NCBI RefSeq assembly: GCF_037101375.1
Contig: NZ_AP029019.1
Span: forward strand, 3,391,001-3,455,000
Direction of reading: 5' to 3'
Origin: Acidovorax sp. DW039
GTDB taxonomy: Bacteria > Pseudomonadota > Gammaproteobacteria > Burkholderiales > Burkholderiaceae_C
DNA: 64,000 nt
Positions 17,732 to 27,367 of the stretch are shown here, in pieces. The position numbers and the translations under genes are program-made. Below the pieces are notes generated by a model. That model was given only the letters and a program-made list of their open reading frames with translations. It searched no databases and had not been told where the DNA came from. Positions within the stretch are counted from its first letter, which is position 1; every line of letters begins with the position of its first letter.

Positions 17732-19888
17732 TCAGGCGACAAGCGCGCTTGCAGTGCCGTAGCGATTCATCAGCGCCACCTGCGCCCCGTGCCCATGCTG
17801 CGGATTGGAGGGCCGCCGATACGTACCATCGGCTTCCAGCGTCCAGGCATCACGGTCGTCGTGGAGATAGGCCACCAGGCACTCGTCAACGATTTGCTGA
17901 CGCAACGCAGGGTCAGTGACAGGCCAAGCCAGCTCCACACGGCGCATCATGTTGCGGTTCATCCAGTCTGCGCTGGAGAGATACAGATCCTCGCTCTCGC
18001 CACACCGGAAATAAAACACACGGGTGTGCTCCAGAAAACGACCAATGATGGATCGCACACGGATGTTCTCCGTCATTTGAGGCTGTTGCGCGGCCAGCAT
18101 GCAGGCACCTCGCACGATCAGGTCAATACGCGCCCCCGCCTTACCCGCTTGCACCAAGGCACGAATCAGCGCTTCGTCAGTCAGCGCATTCATCTTGAGC
18201 ACAATACGAGCGTCCAGCCCTTTGCTGGCAGCCGCACGCACCTGTTCAATCTTGTCCAGCATTCGACGCTGCAGATGAAAAGGTGCAAGGATCAGCTTGC
18301 GCAAACGTGGAGGGCGATTCTGACTCGCGAGGTGGCTGAACACACCATCCATGTCAGAGGTGGTTTCTTCGTCTGAAGTGAGGTAGCTGATGTCGGTGTA
18401 AAGCCGTGCAGTCCTGACGTTGTAATTGCCCGTGGAAAGATGTCCATAGCGACGCAAACGCCCACCTTCGCGGCGGGTGACCAGCAGCATCTTGGCGTGG
18501 GTTTTGAGGCCGACGACGCCATACACCACCTGCGCCCCCAGGGACTCCAGGGCTTCCGCCCAACTGATGTTGGCTTCTTCATCAAACCGGGCTTTCAGTT
18601 CTACAACCGCCATCACTTCTTTGCCGCGGCGTACGGCCTCTGCCAAGAGTTCCATCATTTCCGAGTCAGCACCCGTGCGGTAGATGGTCTGCTTGATGAC
18701 GAGGACCTGCGGGTCATTCACCGCCTCACGAAGAAAGCTCAGAACGCCGTCAAAGCTTTCGAACGGCTGGTGTATGACAACATCTTTGTCGCGCAGCTGC
18801 TCCATGATGGAAACATCAGGCTGCAACTGCCGGGGCCAAGAGGCGCGCCAGGGCGGGAACAACAGTGCCGGGTCATTGACCAAGTCCACCAGTTGGGTCA
18901 AGCGCACAAGATTGACGGGGCCTGCAACCCGGTAGAGGGCGGCAGGCGGTAGTGCAAACTGCCCGAGCAGAAAATTGGCGAGAAAAGCAGAACAGCCTGC
19001 AGAAACCTCCAGGCGGACCGCCTGCCCGTAATGCCGCTGTTGCAGGCCCTGCCGCAGAGCAGTACGGAGGTTTCTCACGTCCTCTTCGTCCAGCGCCATA
19101 TCAGAGTGCCGGGTGACCCTGAATTGGGAAAACTCAGTCACCTCCCGCCCGGGGAAGAGATCATGCAAGTGGGCTCTGATGATGCTGGAGAGGCTGACAA
19201 ACAGCATATCGTGCGGGGCCAATTTGGCAGGCATACGCACCAACCTGGGCAAGGCGCGCGGTACCTTGACAATGGCGACTTCATTTTCCCGCCCAAATGC
19301 ATCAGGGCCTCTCAACCGCACGATGAAATTGAGGGACTTGTTGGCAACCTGAGGGAATGGATGGGCGGGGTCCAGCCCCACAGGAATGAGGAGGGGACGC
19401 ACTTCCCTGTTGAAGTAATCCTGTACCCACTGGTGCTGTTCGGCACTCCGCTCGCCGTACGACAGGATACGGATGCCATTTGCGGCAAATGCGGGCATCA
19501 GCGCATCGTTGTACAACACATATTGACGTGCAACCAAATCGTGCACCACCGCGGCGAGGCTTGACCTGCCAGAGGCACTGTAGAGCCCCCTTTGCTCACC
19601 GCTCTTGAGTGCTGCCATGTGCGGGGCAGCTCGTACCTCGAAAAACTCATCCAGGTTGGAGGAAACGATGCAGAGGTATCGGAGCCTCTCAAGCAAAGGA
19701 ACGTCAGCGCGTGTCGCCCAATCGAGCACCCGTTCATTGAACGCAAGGATGCTACGGTCCCGGTCCAGCAAGGGGAACGTCGCCCCGGAGGGTGAATCTT
19801 TGAGGAGAAAGTGCTTCTTGGCGCCGAGATCATCCAGCTCAACATCCGGCGTAACGCCAGGGGACTTGTCTGATGACATGGGCAGCAT
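17732..19888 (-). CDS. ppk1: Polyphosphate kinase 1
   Basis: 718 residues. The N-domain holds LLDRDRSILAFNERVLDWA and VSSNLDEFFEVRA. The catalytic half has VVIHQPFESFDGVLSFLREA, TIYRTGADSEMMELLAEAVRRG, ELKARFDEEANISWAE and the active-site His near residue 463 in LKTHAKMLLV, followed by YGHLSTGNYNVRTARLYTD. It polymerises ATP gamma-phosphate into polyphosphate. Met4 (19879) is an equally possible start. A well-formed Pho box lies 51-68 bases upstream, inside the 3' end of the preceding glycosyltransferase gene, so PhoB control is likely. Confidence 0.97.
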   Translation of the reverse strand: MLPMSSDKSPGVTPDVELDDLGAKKHFLLKDSPSGATFPLLDRDRSILAFNERVLDWATRADVPLLERLRYLCIVSSNLDEFFEVRAAPHMAALKSGEQRGLYSASGRSSLAAVVHDLVARQYVLYNDALMPAFAANGIRILSYGERSAEQHQWVQDYFNREVRPLLIPVGLDPAHPFPQVANKSLNFIVRLRGPDAFGRENEVAIVKVPRALPRLVRMPAKLAPHDMLFVSLSSIIRAHLHDLFPGREVTEFSQFRVTRHSDMALDEEDVRNLRTALRQGLQQRHYGQAVRLEVSAGCSAFLANFLLGQFALPPAALYRVAGPVNLVRLTQLVDLVNDPALLFPPWRASWPRQLQPDVSIMEQLRDKDVVIHQPFESFDGVLSFLREAVNDPQVLVIKQTIYRTGADSEMMELLAEAVRRGKEVMAVVELKARFDEEANISWAEALESLGAQVVYGVVGLKTHAKMLLVTRREGGRLRRYGHLSTGNYNVRTARLYTDISYLTSDEETTSDMDGVFSHLASQNRPPRLRKLILAPFHLQRRMLDKIEQVRAAASKGLDARIVLKMNALTDEALIRALVQAGKAGARIDLIVRGACMLAAQQPQMTENIRVRSIIGRFLEHTRVFYFRCGESEDLYLSSADWMNRNMMRRVELAWPVTDPALRQQIVDECLVAYLHDDRDAWTLEADGTYRRPSNPQHGHGAQVALMNRYGTASALVA

Positions 19889-19930
19889 GACTTACGCAAT
19901 CTTGTTTGTTCGGGATTGCTCCAGTATTGG

Positions 19931-21016
19931 TTACTTAGATGACAAAGAAATGACAGTTTTCATGACCGAATGCGGCAATGTCATATTTCGGTCTACATGC
20001 ACCAGATTCAAAAGAAATTGCTCTGCGGCAGCAGCCCAGGTGAAGTCCAGGGCTCGCCTGCGCGCTTCGTGCCGGGGAATGCGCAGCGCTTGCTGGCAAG
20101 CTTCCATCAGGTCTTCGCTCAATACGCCCCCCCGCGCCACCCCACCTTGAAAGGCCCCCAAAACCTCCAGAGGGCCGTCCACAGGGAAGGCCGCAACAGG
20201 CGTACCGCACGACATGGCCTCCAGCATGACCAAACCGAAGGTTTCTGAACGGCTGGGGAATACAAATACGTCAGCGCTCGCGTACACATCAGCCAGTGCG
20301 TTGCGGTCGAGAATGCCAAGCCATCGAACATGGGGATAGCGCGCCTTGAGCGAACCCTCCAGTGGCCCCACACCACAGACGACCTTGGTACCCGGCATCT
20401 CCAACTGCAGAAATGCTTCAATATTTTTTTCGTAGGAGACACGCCCCACGTAAAGGCACACCGGGTGTGCCATGGAGCCGGTGAGATCGCAGGATTTGGT
20501 GGCGGCCTCGAACTGGAAAAGCTGGGTGTCCACGCCATGAGTCCAGCTGCGCAAACGCTGAAAACCACGCTGGGCCAGCATCGCTTTGACGCCCTCTGTA
20601 GGAACCATGACGCCTGAGGATGGTCGATGGAAATGCTTGAAAAGAGCGTATCCCCACCCCAAAGGGATATGCAATGCTGCCTTGAGAATCTCTGGAAATC
20701 GGGTATGAAATGCTGTAGTGAAGGCCTTGCCTTCACGCAAGCAGTATTTTCTGGCAGCCCACCCCAGTGGGCCTTCTGTCGCCAGGTGTATGGCTTGAGG
20801 TGACCAGTTCTTCAATAGCTGACTCAATGCTTTGAAGGGGCGAACTGCCAAGTCGACTCCAGGGTAACCGGGACAAGGCCGTGTTTTGAAAAGTGCCGGA
20901 TGAATGACCAGAACTTCGTGCCCTGCCTGCTGCAGATGCAACACCAGTTCAACCAGCGTAGTGACTACCCCGTTCACTTGAGGTTGCCACGCATCGGTTA
21001 CGAGGGCGATTTTCAT
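19931..21016 (-). CDS. GT4 family glycosyltransferase, likely Agt-like diacylglycerol glycosyltransferase
   Basis: 361 residues of GT-B fold. The N-domain begins MKIALVTDAWQPQVNGVVTT with HTRFPEI further on; the C-domain carries YVGRVSYEKNIEAFL and the EX7E-type donor motif SRSETFGLVMLEAMSCGTPV. It belongs to the MgtA/GtfA-like group annotated as alpha-mannosyltransferases, which also contains the Agt enzymes that glycosylate diacylglycerol in phosphate-starved alphaproteobacteria. The gene overlaps the PlcP-like gene by 4 bases, and a Pho box for ppk lies in its last codons. The Agt role is inferred from context; an LPS or exopolysaccharide role is the alternative. Confidence 0.75.
   Translation of the reverse strand: MKIALVTDAWQPQVNGVVTTLVELVLHLQQAGHEVLVIHPALFKTRPCPGYPGVDLAVRPFKALSQLLKNWSPQAIHLATEGPLGWAARKYCLREGKAFTTAFHTRFPEILKAALHIPLGWGYALFKHFHRPSSGVMVPTEGVKAMLAQRGFQRLRSWTHGVDTQLFQFEAATKSCDLTGSMAHPVCLYVGRVSYEKNIEAFLQLEMPGTKVVCGVGPLEGSLKARYPHVRWLGILDRNALADVYASADVFVFPSRSETFGLVMLEAMSCGTPVAAFPVDGPLEVLGAFQGGVARGGVLSEDLMEACQQALRIPRHEARRRALDFTWAAAAEQFLLNLVHVDRNMTLPHSVMKTVISLSSK
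19939..19956 (-). promoter_or_regulatory. Pho box upstream of ppk, inside the glycosyltransferase gene
   Basis: Minus strand CTGTCAT-TTCT-TTGTCAT: two 7-base units differing by one base with a 4-base spacer, the exact PhoB box layout. It is oriented toward ppk and lies 51-68 bases before its ATG. Confidence 0.75.
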
Positions 21017-21894
21017 GCAGCTACCTCCTCTGGCGCTTTGCCCGCGATGATCGGGGCCGCGTTACCCAACCAGTGCACCAGTTCCAGCCTGCCATCGCGA
21101 TGCTCTACCAATGCCGTGCAGCTCTCGACCCAGTCCCCATCGTTGCAATAGAGAATGCCATCAATGTCTCGCAACTCAGCGCGATGGATGTGACCGCAAA
21201 CGACACCTTGATGCCCCCTGCGACGTGCTTCAGCGGCTACGGCTCTTTCGAAGTCAGTCACATAGTTCAATGCCTTTTTTACCTTGCCTTTGAGGTAGGC
21301 AGAAAGCGACCAGTAAGGCAACCCCAGACGAGCACGCAAGCTGTTGAGATACCGGTTCAACTTAAGGGTGAACTCGTACAGGTTGTCGCCCACATACGCC
21401 AGCCACTTCGCGCACTGAATCACGCCATCAAAGTAATCGCCGTGTACGACCCAGAGCGTCATGCCAGTGGCAGTTGTGTGAACGGCCTCGGTCATGACTT
21501 CAATCCCGCCAAAAGAATGACCGGCAAAGGCTCGCGCAAATTCGTCGTGGTTGCCCGGAACAAAAACAATGCGACCGCCCTTGCGGGCCCGCCGCAGCAG
21601 TTTTTGCACCACATCGTTGTGCAGCTGGGGCCAGAACCAGCGACGGCGCAGCTGCCATCCATCCACGATATCGCCCACAAGGTAGAGCGTGTCACTGGAG
21701 TGATGTCTCAGAAAGTCCAGCAAGGCCGCAGCCTGGAACCCTGGCGTTCCAAGATGCAGATCAGAAATGAAGATAGCGCGATAGGCCGCCGGTGGGTCAG
21801 CATCCACACTGGCGTGCTCTGGCACGTGAGGAGTTTCGCCGCAAGAAGCCCCACCAGCGACCCAATGGCGATGGGCGTCAAAAGCGGCACGCAT
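21013..21894 (-). CDS. LpxH/PlcP-like metallophosphoesterase
   Basis: 293 residues with all calcineurin-type metal motifs: DLHLG (45-49), GDIVD (74-78), GNHDE (114-118), HGD (151-153) and GHIH (234-237). The segment GLPYWSLSAYLKGKVKKALN and the ending NDGDWVESCTALVEH are hallmarks of the rhizobial PlcP group, usually annotated as UDP-2,3-diacylglucosamine diphosphatase-like. PlcP of Sinorhizobium meliloti is a phosphate-starvation phospholipase C that releases diacylglycerol. The start shares one base with the olsB-like stop (TGATG) and the end overlaps the glycosyltransferase by 4, so all three are coupled. Lipid-A synthesis is less likely because the lpx genes lie elsewhere in the window. 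Confidence 0.75.
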   Translation of the reverse strand: MRAAFDAHRHWVAGGASCGETPHVPEHASVDADPPAAYRAIFISDLHLGTPGFQAAALLDFLRHHSSDTLYLVGDIVDGWQLRRRWFWPQLHNDVVQKLLRRARKGGRIVFVPGNHDEFARAFAGHSFGGIEVMTEAVHTTATGMTLWVVHGDYFDGVIQCAKWLAYVGDNLYEFTLKLNRYLNSLRARLGLPYWSLSAYLKGKVKKALNYVTDFERAVAAEARRRGHQGVVCGHIHRAELRDIDGILYCNDGDWVESCTALVEHRDGRLELVHWLGNAAPIIAGKAPEEVAA

Positions 21895-22724
21895 CAGGCC
21901 CCCAGAAAATGCTTGCGATAGCGGGGGTGCAAATCAGCAAGCCGCATCATCATGGGCAGGTCTGCAGTGTTGAAATCGGGATCCCACGCGGGCGCCCCCA
22001 GCACACGCGCCCCCAGCCTCAGGTATCCCTTGATCAGCGCTGGAGGCTCTGTCACCACGGAACAGTCCAGTTGCTCCACAGGCAGGGGCAGGCGCGGGCG
22101 AACGTGGTATTCGATAGGCGCCAGGTGTGTCTGACGCAACTGGTGCCAGATACTTGCAGCCACATCGCCACTGATCACACCGTTGTGCAGCATGGGAATG
22201 CTGGCACATCCAATCATCGTGTCGAGCTGGTTGCGCACCATGAAGTCGGCAAGCGCCCCCCACAGCGCCATGATGACTCCACCATGACGGTGGTCGGGGT
22301 GAACGCAGCTGCGACCCAGCTCCACCATGCGTGAGCGCAAGCTGCGCAGTCGGGTGAGGTCGAATTCGGTGTCGCTGTAAGTGCTGCCTACACGCTGAGC
22401 CTGAGCAGGCGTAAGCACTCGGTAGGTGCCAATGACTGTCTGAGTCGGCTCATCACGAACGATCAGGTGTTCACAGAAATCGTCGAACAGATCCACATCG
22501 TGCCCAGGCACCGCAGTAGACAGGCGAGCCCCCATTTCCAGGCCAAAGACCTCAAACCGCAGACGCTGTGCTTGCCGCACCTCGTCCAGATGCCTTGCCC
22601 ACGTCACCTGAATGCCTGCAACAGCCTTGGGCTGACCACCCCACCCTGCGGCAGAAACGCCCTGAACAGGGCTGCTGACGCTTTCTACGACAGGGGGCAG
22701 GCCAGCGAGGATAGGCTCGTGCAT
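21894..22724 (-). CDS. olsB: OlsB-like N-acyltransferase (ornithine lipid synthesis)
   Basis: 276 residues of the GNAT/autoinducer-synthase-like superfamily. Key segments are ARHLDEVRQAQRLRFEVFG, DLFDDFCEHLIVRD, ELGRSCVHPDHRHGGVIMALW, IGCASIP and the C-terminal IKGYLRLGARVLGAPAWDPDFNTADLPMM, all characteristic of ornithine-acyl-ACP N-acyltransferase and hemolysin-like relatives. OlsB makes lyso-ornithine lipid; the second enzyme OlsA is not in the window. A good AAGGAG ribosome site precedes the ATG. It is the first gene of a coupled trio and has Pho-box-like repeats about 110 bases upstream. Confidence 0.7.
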   Translation of the reverse strand: MHEPILAGLPPVVESVSSPVQGVSAAGWGGQPKAVAGIQVTWARHLDEVRQAQRLRFEVFGLEMGARLSTAVPGHDVDLFDDFCEHLIVRDEPTQTVIGTYRVLTPAQAQRVGSTYSDTEFDLTRLRSLRSRMVELGRSCVHPDHRHGGVIMALWGALADFMVRNQLDTMIGCASIPMLHNGVISGDVAASIWHQLRQTHLAPIEYHVRPRLPLPVEQLDCSVVTEPPALIKGYLRLGARVLGAPAWDPDFNTADLPMMMRLADLHPRYRKHFLGA

Positions 22725-22810
22725 GAATAGGCTCCTTCGTTCAATCCAAGAATCCCAGTCGCTGTCGGCCCGCCGACCCGGCTGATTGGTTCAGGAGTGT
22801 GAAAGAGCAT

Positions 22811-22836
22811 CGTGACAGCGGCATGGCGCTGTCACG
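22811..22836. repeat. Perfect 10-bp inverted repeat between glmM and the olsB-like gene
   Basis: CGTGACAGCG (22811-22820), six bases, CGCTGTCACG (22827-22836). It could be a terminator stem for glmM without a T tract, or paired PhoB half-sites, as both arms contain TGTCA. Confidence 0.6.
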
Positions 22837-22851
22837 ACGAATTCATGACAA
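22813..22851 (-). promoter_or_regulatory. Pho-box-like repeats upstream of the olsB-like operon
   Basis: On the minus strand TTGTCAT-GAAT-TCGTCGT (22851-22834) fits the 7-4-7 layout with one degraded unit. Counting on in 11-base steps gives TGTCA, CGTCG, CGCCA, TGTCA, so the fourth unit is again perfect. Weaker than the other two boxes. Confidence 0.45.
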
Positions 22852-22913
22852 ACAAAGAGTCAACTGCTGCGCTTGAGGCAGCAAAAGATCCGGAAAAATC
22901 TTGGGGTGAGGCT

Positions 22914-24248
22914 TCAACCCGCCCTTGCAGCGTCCACCAATCGCTGGGCGCAGCGATTGGCCTGCTCAGCCTCTCGCGCCTCCACCATCACACGCAGCAA
23001 CGGCTCGGTTCCACTGGCTCTGATCAGCACACGCCCCGTGTCCCCCAACTCTTGTTCCACGGCCTGGATAGTGCTCTGCAAGAGAGCATTGTTTTTCCAG
23101 TCCTGCCCCGGCGCCAGACGAACGTTGAGGAGAACCTGCGGATACAACACAAGCTCCTTGAGCAAACCAGGTAGACTGGCCGCGTTGCGTACGCAGGATT
23201 GAAGCACCTGCAGCGCACTTACCAATCCATCGCCTGTGGTCTGCTTGTCGAGTGCCAGGAGATGCCCAGACCCCTCGCCGCCAAGGATCCAGCCATGCTT
23301 GGCCAGCGCCTCCAACACGTAGCGATCACCCACCTTGGCCCGCTCCATGCGCACGCCTCGCTGCTTCAGGGCCTGCTCCACCGCCATGTTGGTCATGAGC
23401 GTACCTACTACGCCGGGCACATGCTCATCGCGCCCCATACGGTCAATCGCCATCAGGTAAAGCAACTCGTCGCCGTTGTACAGGCGGCCCGCGGCGTCCA
23501 CCATTTGCAGGCGGTCAGCGTCGCCATCCAGCGCCACACCAAAATCTGCATGGTTGGCCCTGACAGCACGCACCAGAGCCTCGGGATGGGTGGCACCGAC
23601 CTCATGGTTGATGTTTTGCCCGTCAGGCGCGCATCCAATGGACAACACATCTGCGCCCAGCTCATGGAAAACCTTGGGGGCCACCTGGTATGCAGCACCA
23701 TGCGCTGCGTCCACCACAATCTTGAGGCCCTTCAGGGTGAGGTCTTGCGGGAACGTGCTTTTGCAGAACTCTATGTACCGCCCTGCCGCATCCTCGAGGC
23801 GGCGCGCTTTTCCGAGACTTGCTGAGTCAGCCCAGACCGGTGCTTCATCCAGCGCAGCCTCAACAGCAAGCTCCCATGCATCCGGCAGCTTCGTACCTTG
23901 GGCACTGAAGAATTTGATGCCGTTGTCGGGATAGGCGTTGTGGCTCGCGCTGATGACCACGCCCAGACTTGCGCGCTGGGCGCGGGTCAGATAAGCCACG
24001 CCCGGAGTGGGCAGCGGGCCGAGCAGCACTACATCCACCCCCGCCGAGTTGAAACCGGACTCTAGGGCGCTCTCCAGCATGTAACCAGAGATACGGGTGT
24101 CTTTCCCGATCAAAACGGTAGGACGGGCCTCGGTGCGCCGAAGCACACGCCCCACCGCATGTGCCAGACGAAGCACGAAGTCAGGTGTGATGGGGTAATG
24201 ACCCACAGTGCCCCGAATGCCATCCGTGCCGAAGTATTTGCGTGTCAT
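22914..24248 (-). CDS. glmM: Phosphoglucosamine mutase
   Basis: 444 residues. N-terminus [20 protein letters not shown]; phosphoserine motif [14 protein letters not shown] with the reactive Ser at residue 102; metal loop [12 protein letters not shown]; sugar-binding [11 protein letters not shown] and the C-terminal phosphate site [16 protein letters not shown]. It converts glucosamine-6-phosphate to glucosamine-1-phosphate for UDP-GlcNAc, feeding peptidoglycan and lipid A. The start at 24248 is preceded by GAGGAGAAG; a 68-codon upstream extension is rejected. It follows folP by 49 bases, the conserved ftsH-folP-glmM order. Confidence 0.97.
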   Translation of the reverse strand: MTRKYFGTDGIRGTVGHYPITPDFVLRLAHAVGRVLRRTEARPTVLIGKDTRISGYMLESALESGFNSAGVDVVLLGPLPTPGVAYLTRAQRASLGVVISASHNAYPDNGIKFFSAQGTKLPDAWELAVEAALDEAPVWADSASLGKARRLEDAAGRYIEFCKSTFPQDLTLKGLKIVVDAAHGAAYQVAPKVFHELGADVLSIGCAPDGQNINHEVGATHPEALVRAVRANHADFGVALDGDADRLQMVDAAGRLYNGDELLYLMAIDRMGRDEHVPGVVGTLMTNMAVEQALKQRGVRMERAKVGDRYVLEALAKHGWILGGEGSGHLLALDKQTTGDGLVSALQVLQSCVRNAASLPGLLKELVLYPQVLLNVRLAPGQDWKNNALLQSTIQAVEQELGDTGRVLIRASGTEPLLRVMVEAREAEQANRCAQRLVDAARAG

Positions 24249-24297
24249 CAGCTTCTCCTCTCCACTCTCATCAAAAAGGCAAAAACCTTGTTTATGT

Positions 24298-25143
24298 TTA
24301 TAAGGAACCGGTGCCCGCCGAGACTCGAGCGGCCTTCCACACGGCCAGTGCAGATACGGTTTCTTTGACATCGTGAACGCGCACGATGTGGGCTCCGCGC
24401 TCGACACTGAGCAGAGCAGCCGCCACGCTGGGTACCAGGCGGGCATCCACATCCAAACCAGTCACCGCTCCCAGCGACGATTTGCGGGACCAACCGGCAA
24501 GCAAGGGAAAACCGCAGGTCAGCAGCTCCTGTTGCCGTGCGAGCAACGAAAAATTCTGCTCCACAGTCTTGCCAAAACCGATTCCGGGGTCCAACACGAT
24601 GCGTGAACGGTAAACACCTACCCCGAGCAACGCACTGGCTGCATCCTCCAGAAAACTGCGGACTTGCGGAAGAATGTCTCCCGACATGGGTGACACCTGC
24701 ATGGTCTGAGGATCGCGGTGCATATGCATCAGGCACACGCCACAGGATGGATGCTGGGCAACGACATCAAGAGCCCCTGGCTGCCGCAAAGCCCAGATGT
24801 CGTTGACGATATCTGCACCAAGGTCCAGCACCTCACGCATAACCTCAGGCTTGTAGGTATCTACAGAGATTGGGATACCAAAACCCACGGCCTCTTTGAC
24901 CACCGGAAGAACGCGGTTCAATTCCTCCTCCAGCCCCACCGCTGGACTGCCGGGGCGCGTGGACTCACCTCCAATATCCAGGATGTCCACCCCATCACTG
25001 ATCAATCGTTCGCAGTGGCGCAACGCAGACGACACCTGCGAGTACCGACCGCCGTCCGAGAAAGAGTCAGGCGTCGTATTGACAATGCCCATCACCAAGG
25101 GTTTGTTCAAAGGAATCGAGAAGCGCGTAGTCTGCCAATGCAT
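24298..25143 (-). CDS. folP: Dihydropteroate synthase
   Basis: 281 residues, a TIM-barrel enzyme joining p-aminobenzoate and dihydropterin pyrophosphate, the sulfonamide target. Motifs: [56 protein letters not shown] and [15 protein letters not shown], with RKS in [12 protein letters not shown] near the sulfonamide site. Length is normal. It sits between ftsH and glmM. Confidence 0.97.
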   Translation of the reverse strand: MHWQTTRFSIPLNKPLVMGIVNTTPDSFSDGGRYSQVSSALRHCERLISDGVDILDIGGESTRPGSPAVGLEEELNRVLPVVKEAVGFGIPISVDTYKPEVMREVLDLGADIVNDIWALRQPGALDVVAQHPSCGVCLMHMHRDPQTMQVSPMSGDILPQVRSFLEDAASALLGVGVYRSRIVLDPGIGFGKTVEQNFSLLARQQELLTCGFPLLAGWSRKSSLGAVTGLDVDARLVPSVAAALLSVERGAHIVRVHDVKETVSALAVWKAARVSAGTGSL

Positions 25144-25196
25144 GGAAGGAAGAGGCTCATAGGGGGCCTGAAAATGAGGGGGCCGTCAGAACGGCA

Positions 25197-25216
25197 AACG
25201 GGGCCGAAGCCCCGTT
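25197..25216 (-). terminator. UUCG-capped hairpin after ftsH
   Basis: Perfect 8-bp stem (25197-25204 with 25209-25216). Read on the minus strand the loop is TTCG, the extra-stable tetraloop. Only a short T run follows, so termination may be partial, allowing read-through into folP. Confidence 0.6.
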
Positions 25217-25239
25217 ATCGTTTTCGATCTACTGATCAA

Positions 25240-27159
25240 TCAAGCCGCAGAGGGTGCAGTATCTGTTGCCACTGCAGGCGTACCTCCGCCGGAACCATCA
25301 CCACCTGAGGATGGTGTCCGGGGCGTCCAGTCCTTGGGTGGACGGGGTTCGCGGCCTGCCATGATGTCATCGAGCTGCTCGCTGTCAATGGTTTCCCAAT
25401 CCAGCAGCGCCTTGGCCATGGCGTGCATCTTGTCGCTGTGCTCTTCAATCAGGCGACGGGCCAAGTTGTATTGCTCGTCGATGATGCGACGCACCTCGCT
25501 GTCGACCTTCTCCATGGTCTGCTCACTCATGCTGGTGGTCTTGGTCACAGATCGGCCCAGGAACACTTCGCCTTCGTTCTCCGCATACACCATGGGGCCC
25601 AAAGCCTCCGTCATGCCATAGCGGGTCACCATGTCGCGGGCAATATGGGTGGCACGTTCAAAGTCGTTGCTAGCGCCAGTGGTCATCTGGTTCATGAAGA
25701 CCTCTTCGGCAATACGTCCACCGAACAACATGCTGATCTGGTTGAGCATGTACTCGCGGTCATAGCTGTACCGGTCTTGCGCGGGCAGACTCATCGTCAC
25801 GCCCAAAGCTCGCCCACGAGGGATGATCGTAACCTTGTGCACCGGATCGCACTTGGGCAGGAGTTTGCCAATCAACGCATGGCCAGCTTCGTGATACGCC
25901 GTGTTGCGACGCTCCTCTTCAGGCATCACCATGCTCTTGCGCTCAGGGCCCATGAGGATTTTGTCCTTGGCCTTCTCGAAGTCCTGCATCTCGACCGTAC
26001 GGGCATTGCGACGGGCAGCCATAAGAGCAGCCTCATTGCAGAGATTGGCAAGATCAGCACCACTCATACCCGGAGTACCACGAGCAATGATGGCAGGAGC
26101 CACGTCCTGGCCCACAGGAATCTTGCGCATGTGCACATTCAGGATTTGCTCGCGCCCCCGAATGTCGGGCAGCGTCACGTACACCTGACGGTCGAAACGA
26201 CCGGGACGCAACAAGGCAGCATCGAGAATGTCGGGGCGGTTGGTGGCAGCTACCACGATCACGCCGAGGTTGGTCTCAAAGCCATCCATCTCCACCAGCA
26301 TCTGGTTCAGCGTTTGCTCGCGCTCGTCGTTACCACCGCCCAAACCGGCACCACGCTGACGGCCCACCGCGTCGATTTCATCGATGAAGATGATGCAGGG
26401 GGCATTCTTCTTTGCATTCTCGAACATGTCGCGGACGCGGGCAGCGCCCACACCCACAAACATTTCCACAAAGTCTGAGCCGGAGATGCTGAAGAAAGGA
26501 ACCTTCGCTTCACCTGCAATCGACTTTGCCAGCAAAGTTTTACCGGTACCAGGAGGGCCCACCAAAAGCAGGCCACGAGGAATGCGACCACCGAGCTTCT
26601 GGAACTTCTGAGGATCCTTGAGGAAGTCCACGACCTCCTTGACCTCTTCCTTGGCTTCGTCGCATCCCGCCACGTCAGCAAAAGTGACTTGGTTGGTGTT
26701 CTCGTCCAGCATACGGGCCTTGCTTTTGCCAAAGCTGAATGCACCGCCCTTGCCCCCACCCTGCATCTGGCGCATGAAATAGATCCACACACCAATCAAC
26801 AAGAGCATGGGGCCCCAGCTGACCAGAAGGGTCATGAGCAGAGAGCCCTCTTCGCGAGGCTTGACGTCAAATTTGACCTTGTGTTCGATCAGATCACCCA
26901 CCAACCCACGGTCCAAAACGGAAGCGTTGGTGCGGATCTTTCGGTCATCGTTGGTTGTGGCGATGATTTCGCCTCCGCTGAGACCTTCAGGGATGACAGC
27001 GCTCTTGATGCGGTTGTTGCGGACCTCATCCAGAAACTCAGAATAGCTGACGGCTGTAGCGCCACCGGTACCACGGGTGTCAAACTGTTTGAACACCGTG
27101 AACAACACCATGGCGATGACCAGCCACACGGCAAATTTCGAAAACCACTGATTGTTCAA
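25240..27159 (-). CDS. ftsH: ATP-dependent zinc metalloprotease FtsH
   Basis: 639 residues. Two membrane segments flank a periplasmic domain (about 5-25 and 100-120). The AAA domain has Walker A GPPGTGKT near residue 200, the pore motif FVEMFVG, Walker [12 protein letters not shown] and the SRH with [18 protein letters not shown]. The protease part has HEAGH near residue 423. It degrades LpxC, sigma-32 and misassembled membrane proteins. The Gly/Thr/Ala-rich tail is family-typical. A sigma-32-like promoter candidate lies upstream, and rlmE precedes it as in E. coli. Confidence 0.98.
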   Translation of the reverse strand: MNNQWFSKFAVWLVIAMVLFTVFKQFDTRGTGGATAVSYSEFLDEVRNNRIKSAVIPEGLSGGEIIATTNDDRKIRTNASVLDRGLVGDLIEHKVKFDVKPREEGSLLMTLLVSWGPMLLLIGVWIYFMRQMQGGGKGGAFSFGKSKARMLDENTNQVTFADVAGCDEAKEEVKEVVDFLKDPQKFQKLGGRIPRGLLLVGPPGTGKTLLAKSIAGEAKVPFFSISGSDFVEMFVGVGAARVRDMFENAKKNAPCIIFIDEIDAVGRQRGAGLGGGNDEREQTLNQMLVEMDGFETNLGVIVVAATNRPDILDAALLRPGRFDRQVYVTLPDIRGREQILNVHMRKIPVGQDVAPAIIARGTPGMSGADLANLCNEAALMAARRNARTVEMQDFEKAKDKILMGPERKSMVMPEEERRNTAYHEAGHALIGKLLPKCDPVHKVTIIPRGRALGVTMSLPAQDRYSYDREYMLNQISMLFGGRIAEEVFMNQMTTGASNDFERATHIARDMVTRYGMTEALGPMVYAENEGEVFLGRSVTKTTSMSEQTMEKVDSEVRRIIDEQYNLARRLIEEHSDKMHAMAKALLDWETIDSEQLDDIMAGREPRPPKDWTPRTPSSGGDGSGGGTPAVATDTAPSAA

Positions 27160-27211
27160 GCGGAACTCCGGTTACGGGAAAAATGAGGCTATGCGCCTTT
27201 CATGGCCACAG

Positions 27212-27237
27212 CTTTGGGCGATTTTAGGCCTTTCAAG
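27212..27237 (-). promoter_or_regulatory. Possible heat-shock (sigma-32) promoter of ftsH
   Basis: Minus strand CTTGAA (27237-27232), 13 bases, then CCCAAAG (27218-27212), about 55 bases before the ftsH start. Resembles CTTGAA-N13-CCCCAT. The -10 match is partial. Confidence 0.35.
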
Positions 27238-27257
27238 CGAAAGAGGTAGCTTTATTC

Positions 27258-27293
27258 CCCCTTGTGCCCATGGGCTCACGAATCAAAGGGGGT
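27258..27293. other. Long compound hairpin between rlmE and ftsH
   Basis: CCCCCTT (27258-27264) pairs with AAGGGGG (27287-27293), with an inner GTGCCC/GGG-CAC stem. No T tract follows on either strand. It may be a processing or partial-termination site between the two genes. Confidence 0.45.
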
Positions 27294-27367
27294 TTGCATC
27301 TGCACAAATTGACTTGCGACAAGAAAACAGCCGCAGTGAAACCCCAGCCCAGCCAAACAGTCAGAAC

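Noticed and set aside
20806..20840. AATAGCTGACTCAATGCTTTGA as an eighth copy of the dispersed repeat
   Set aside because: The CTAY anchor and the GCGC core are both missing, so the alignment needs gaps; it may be a decayed copy at most.
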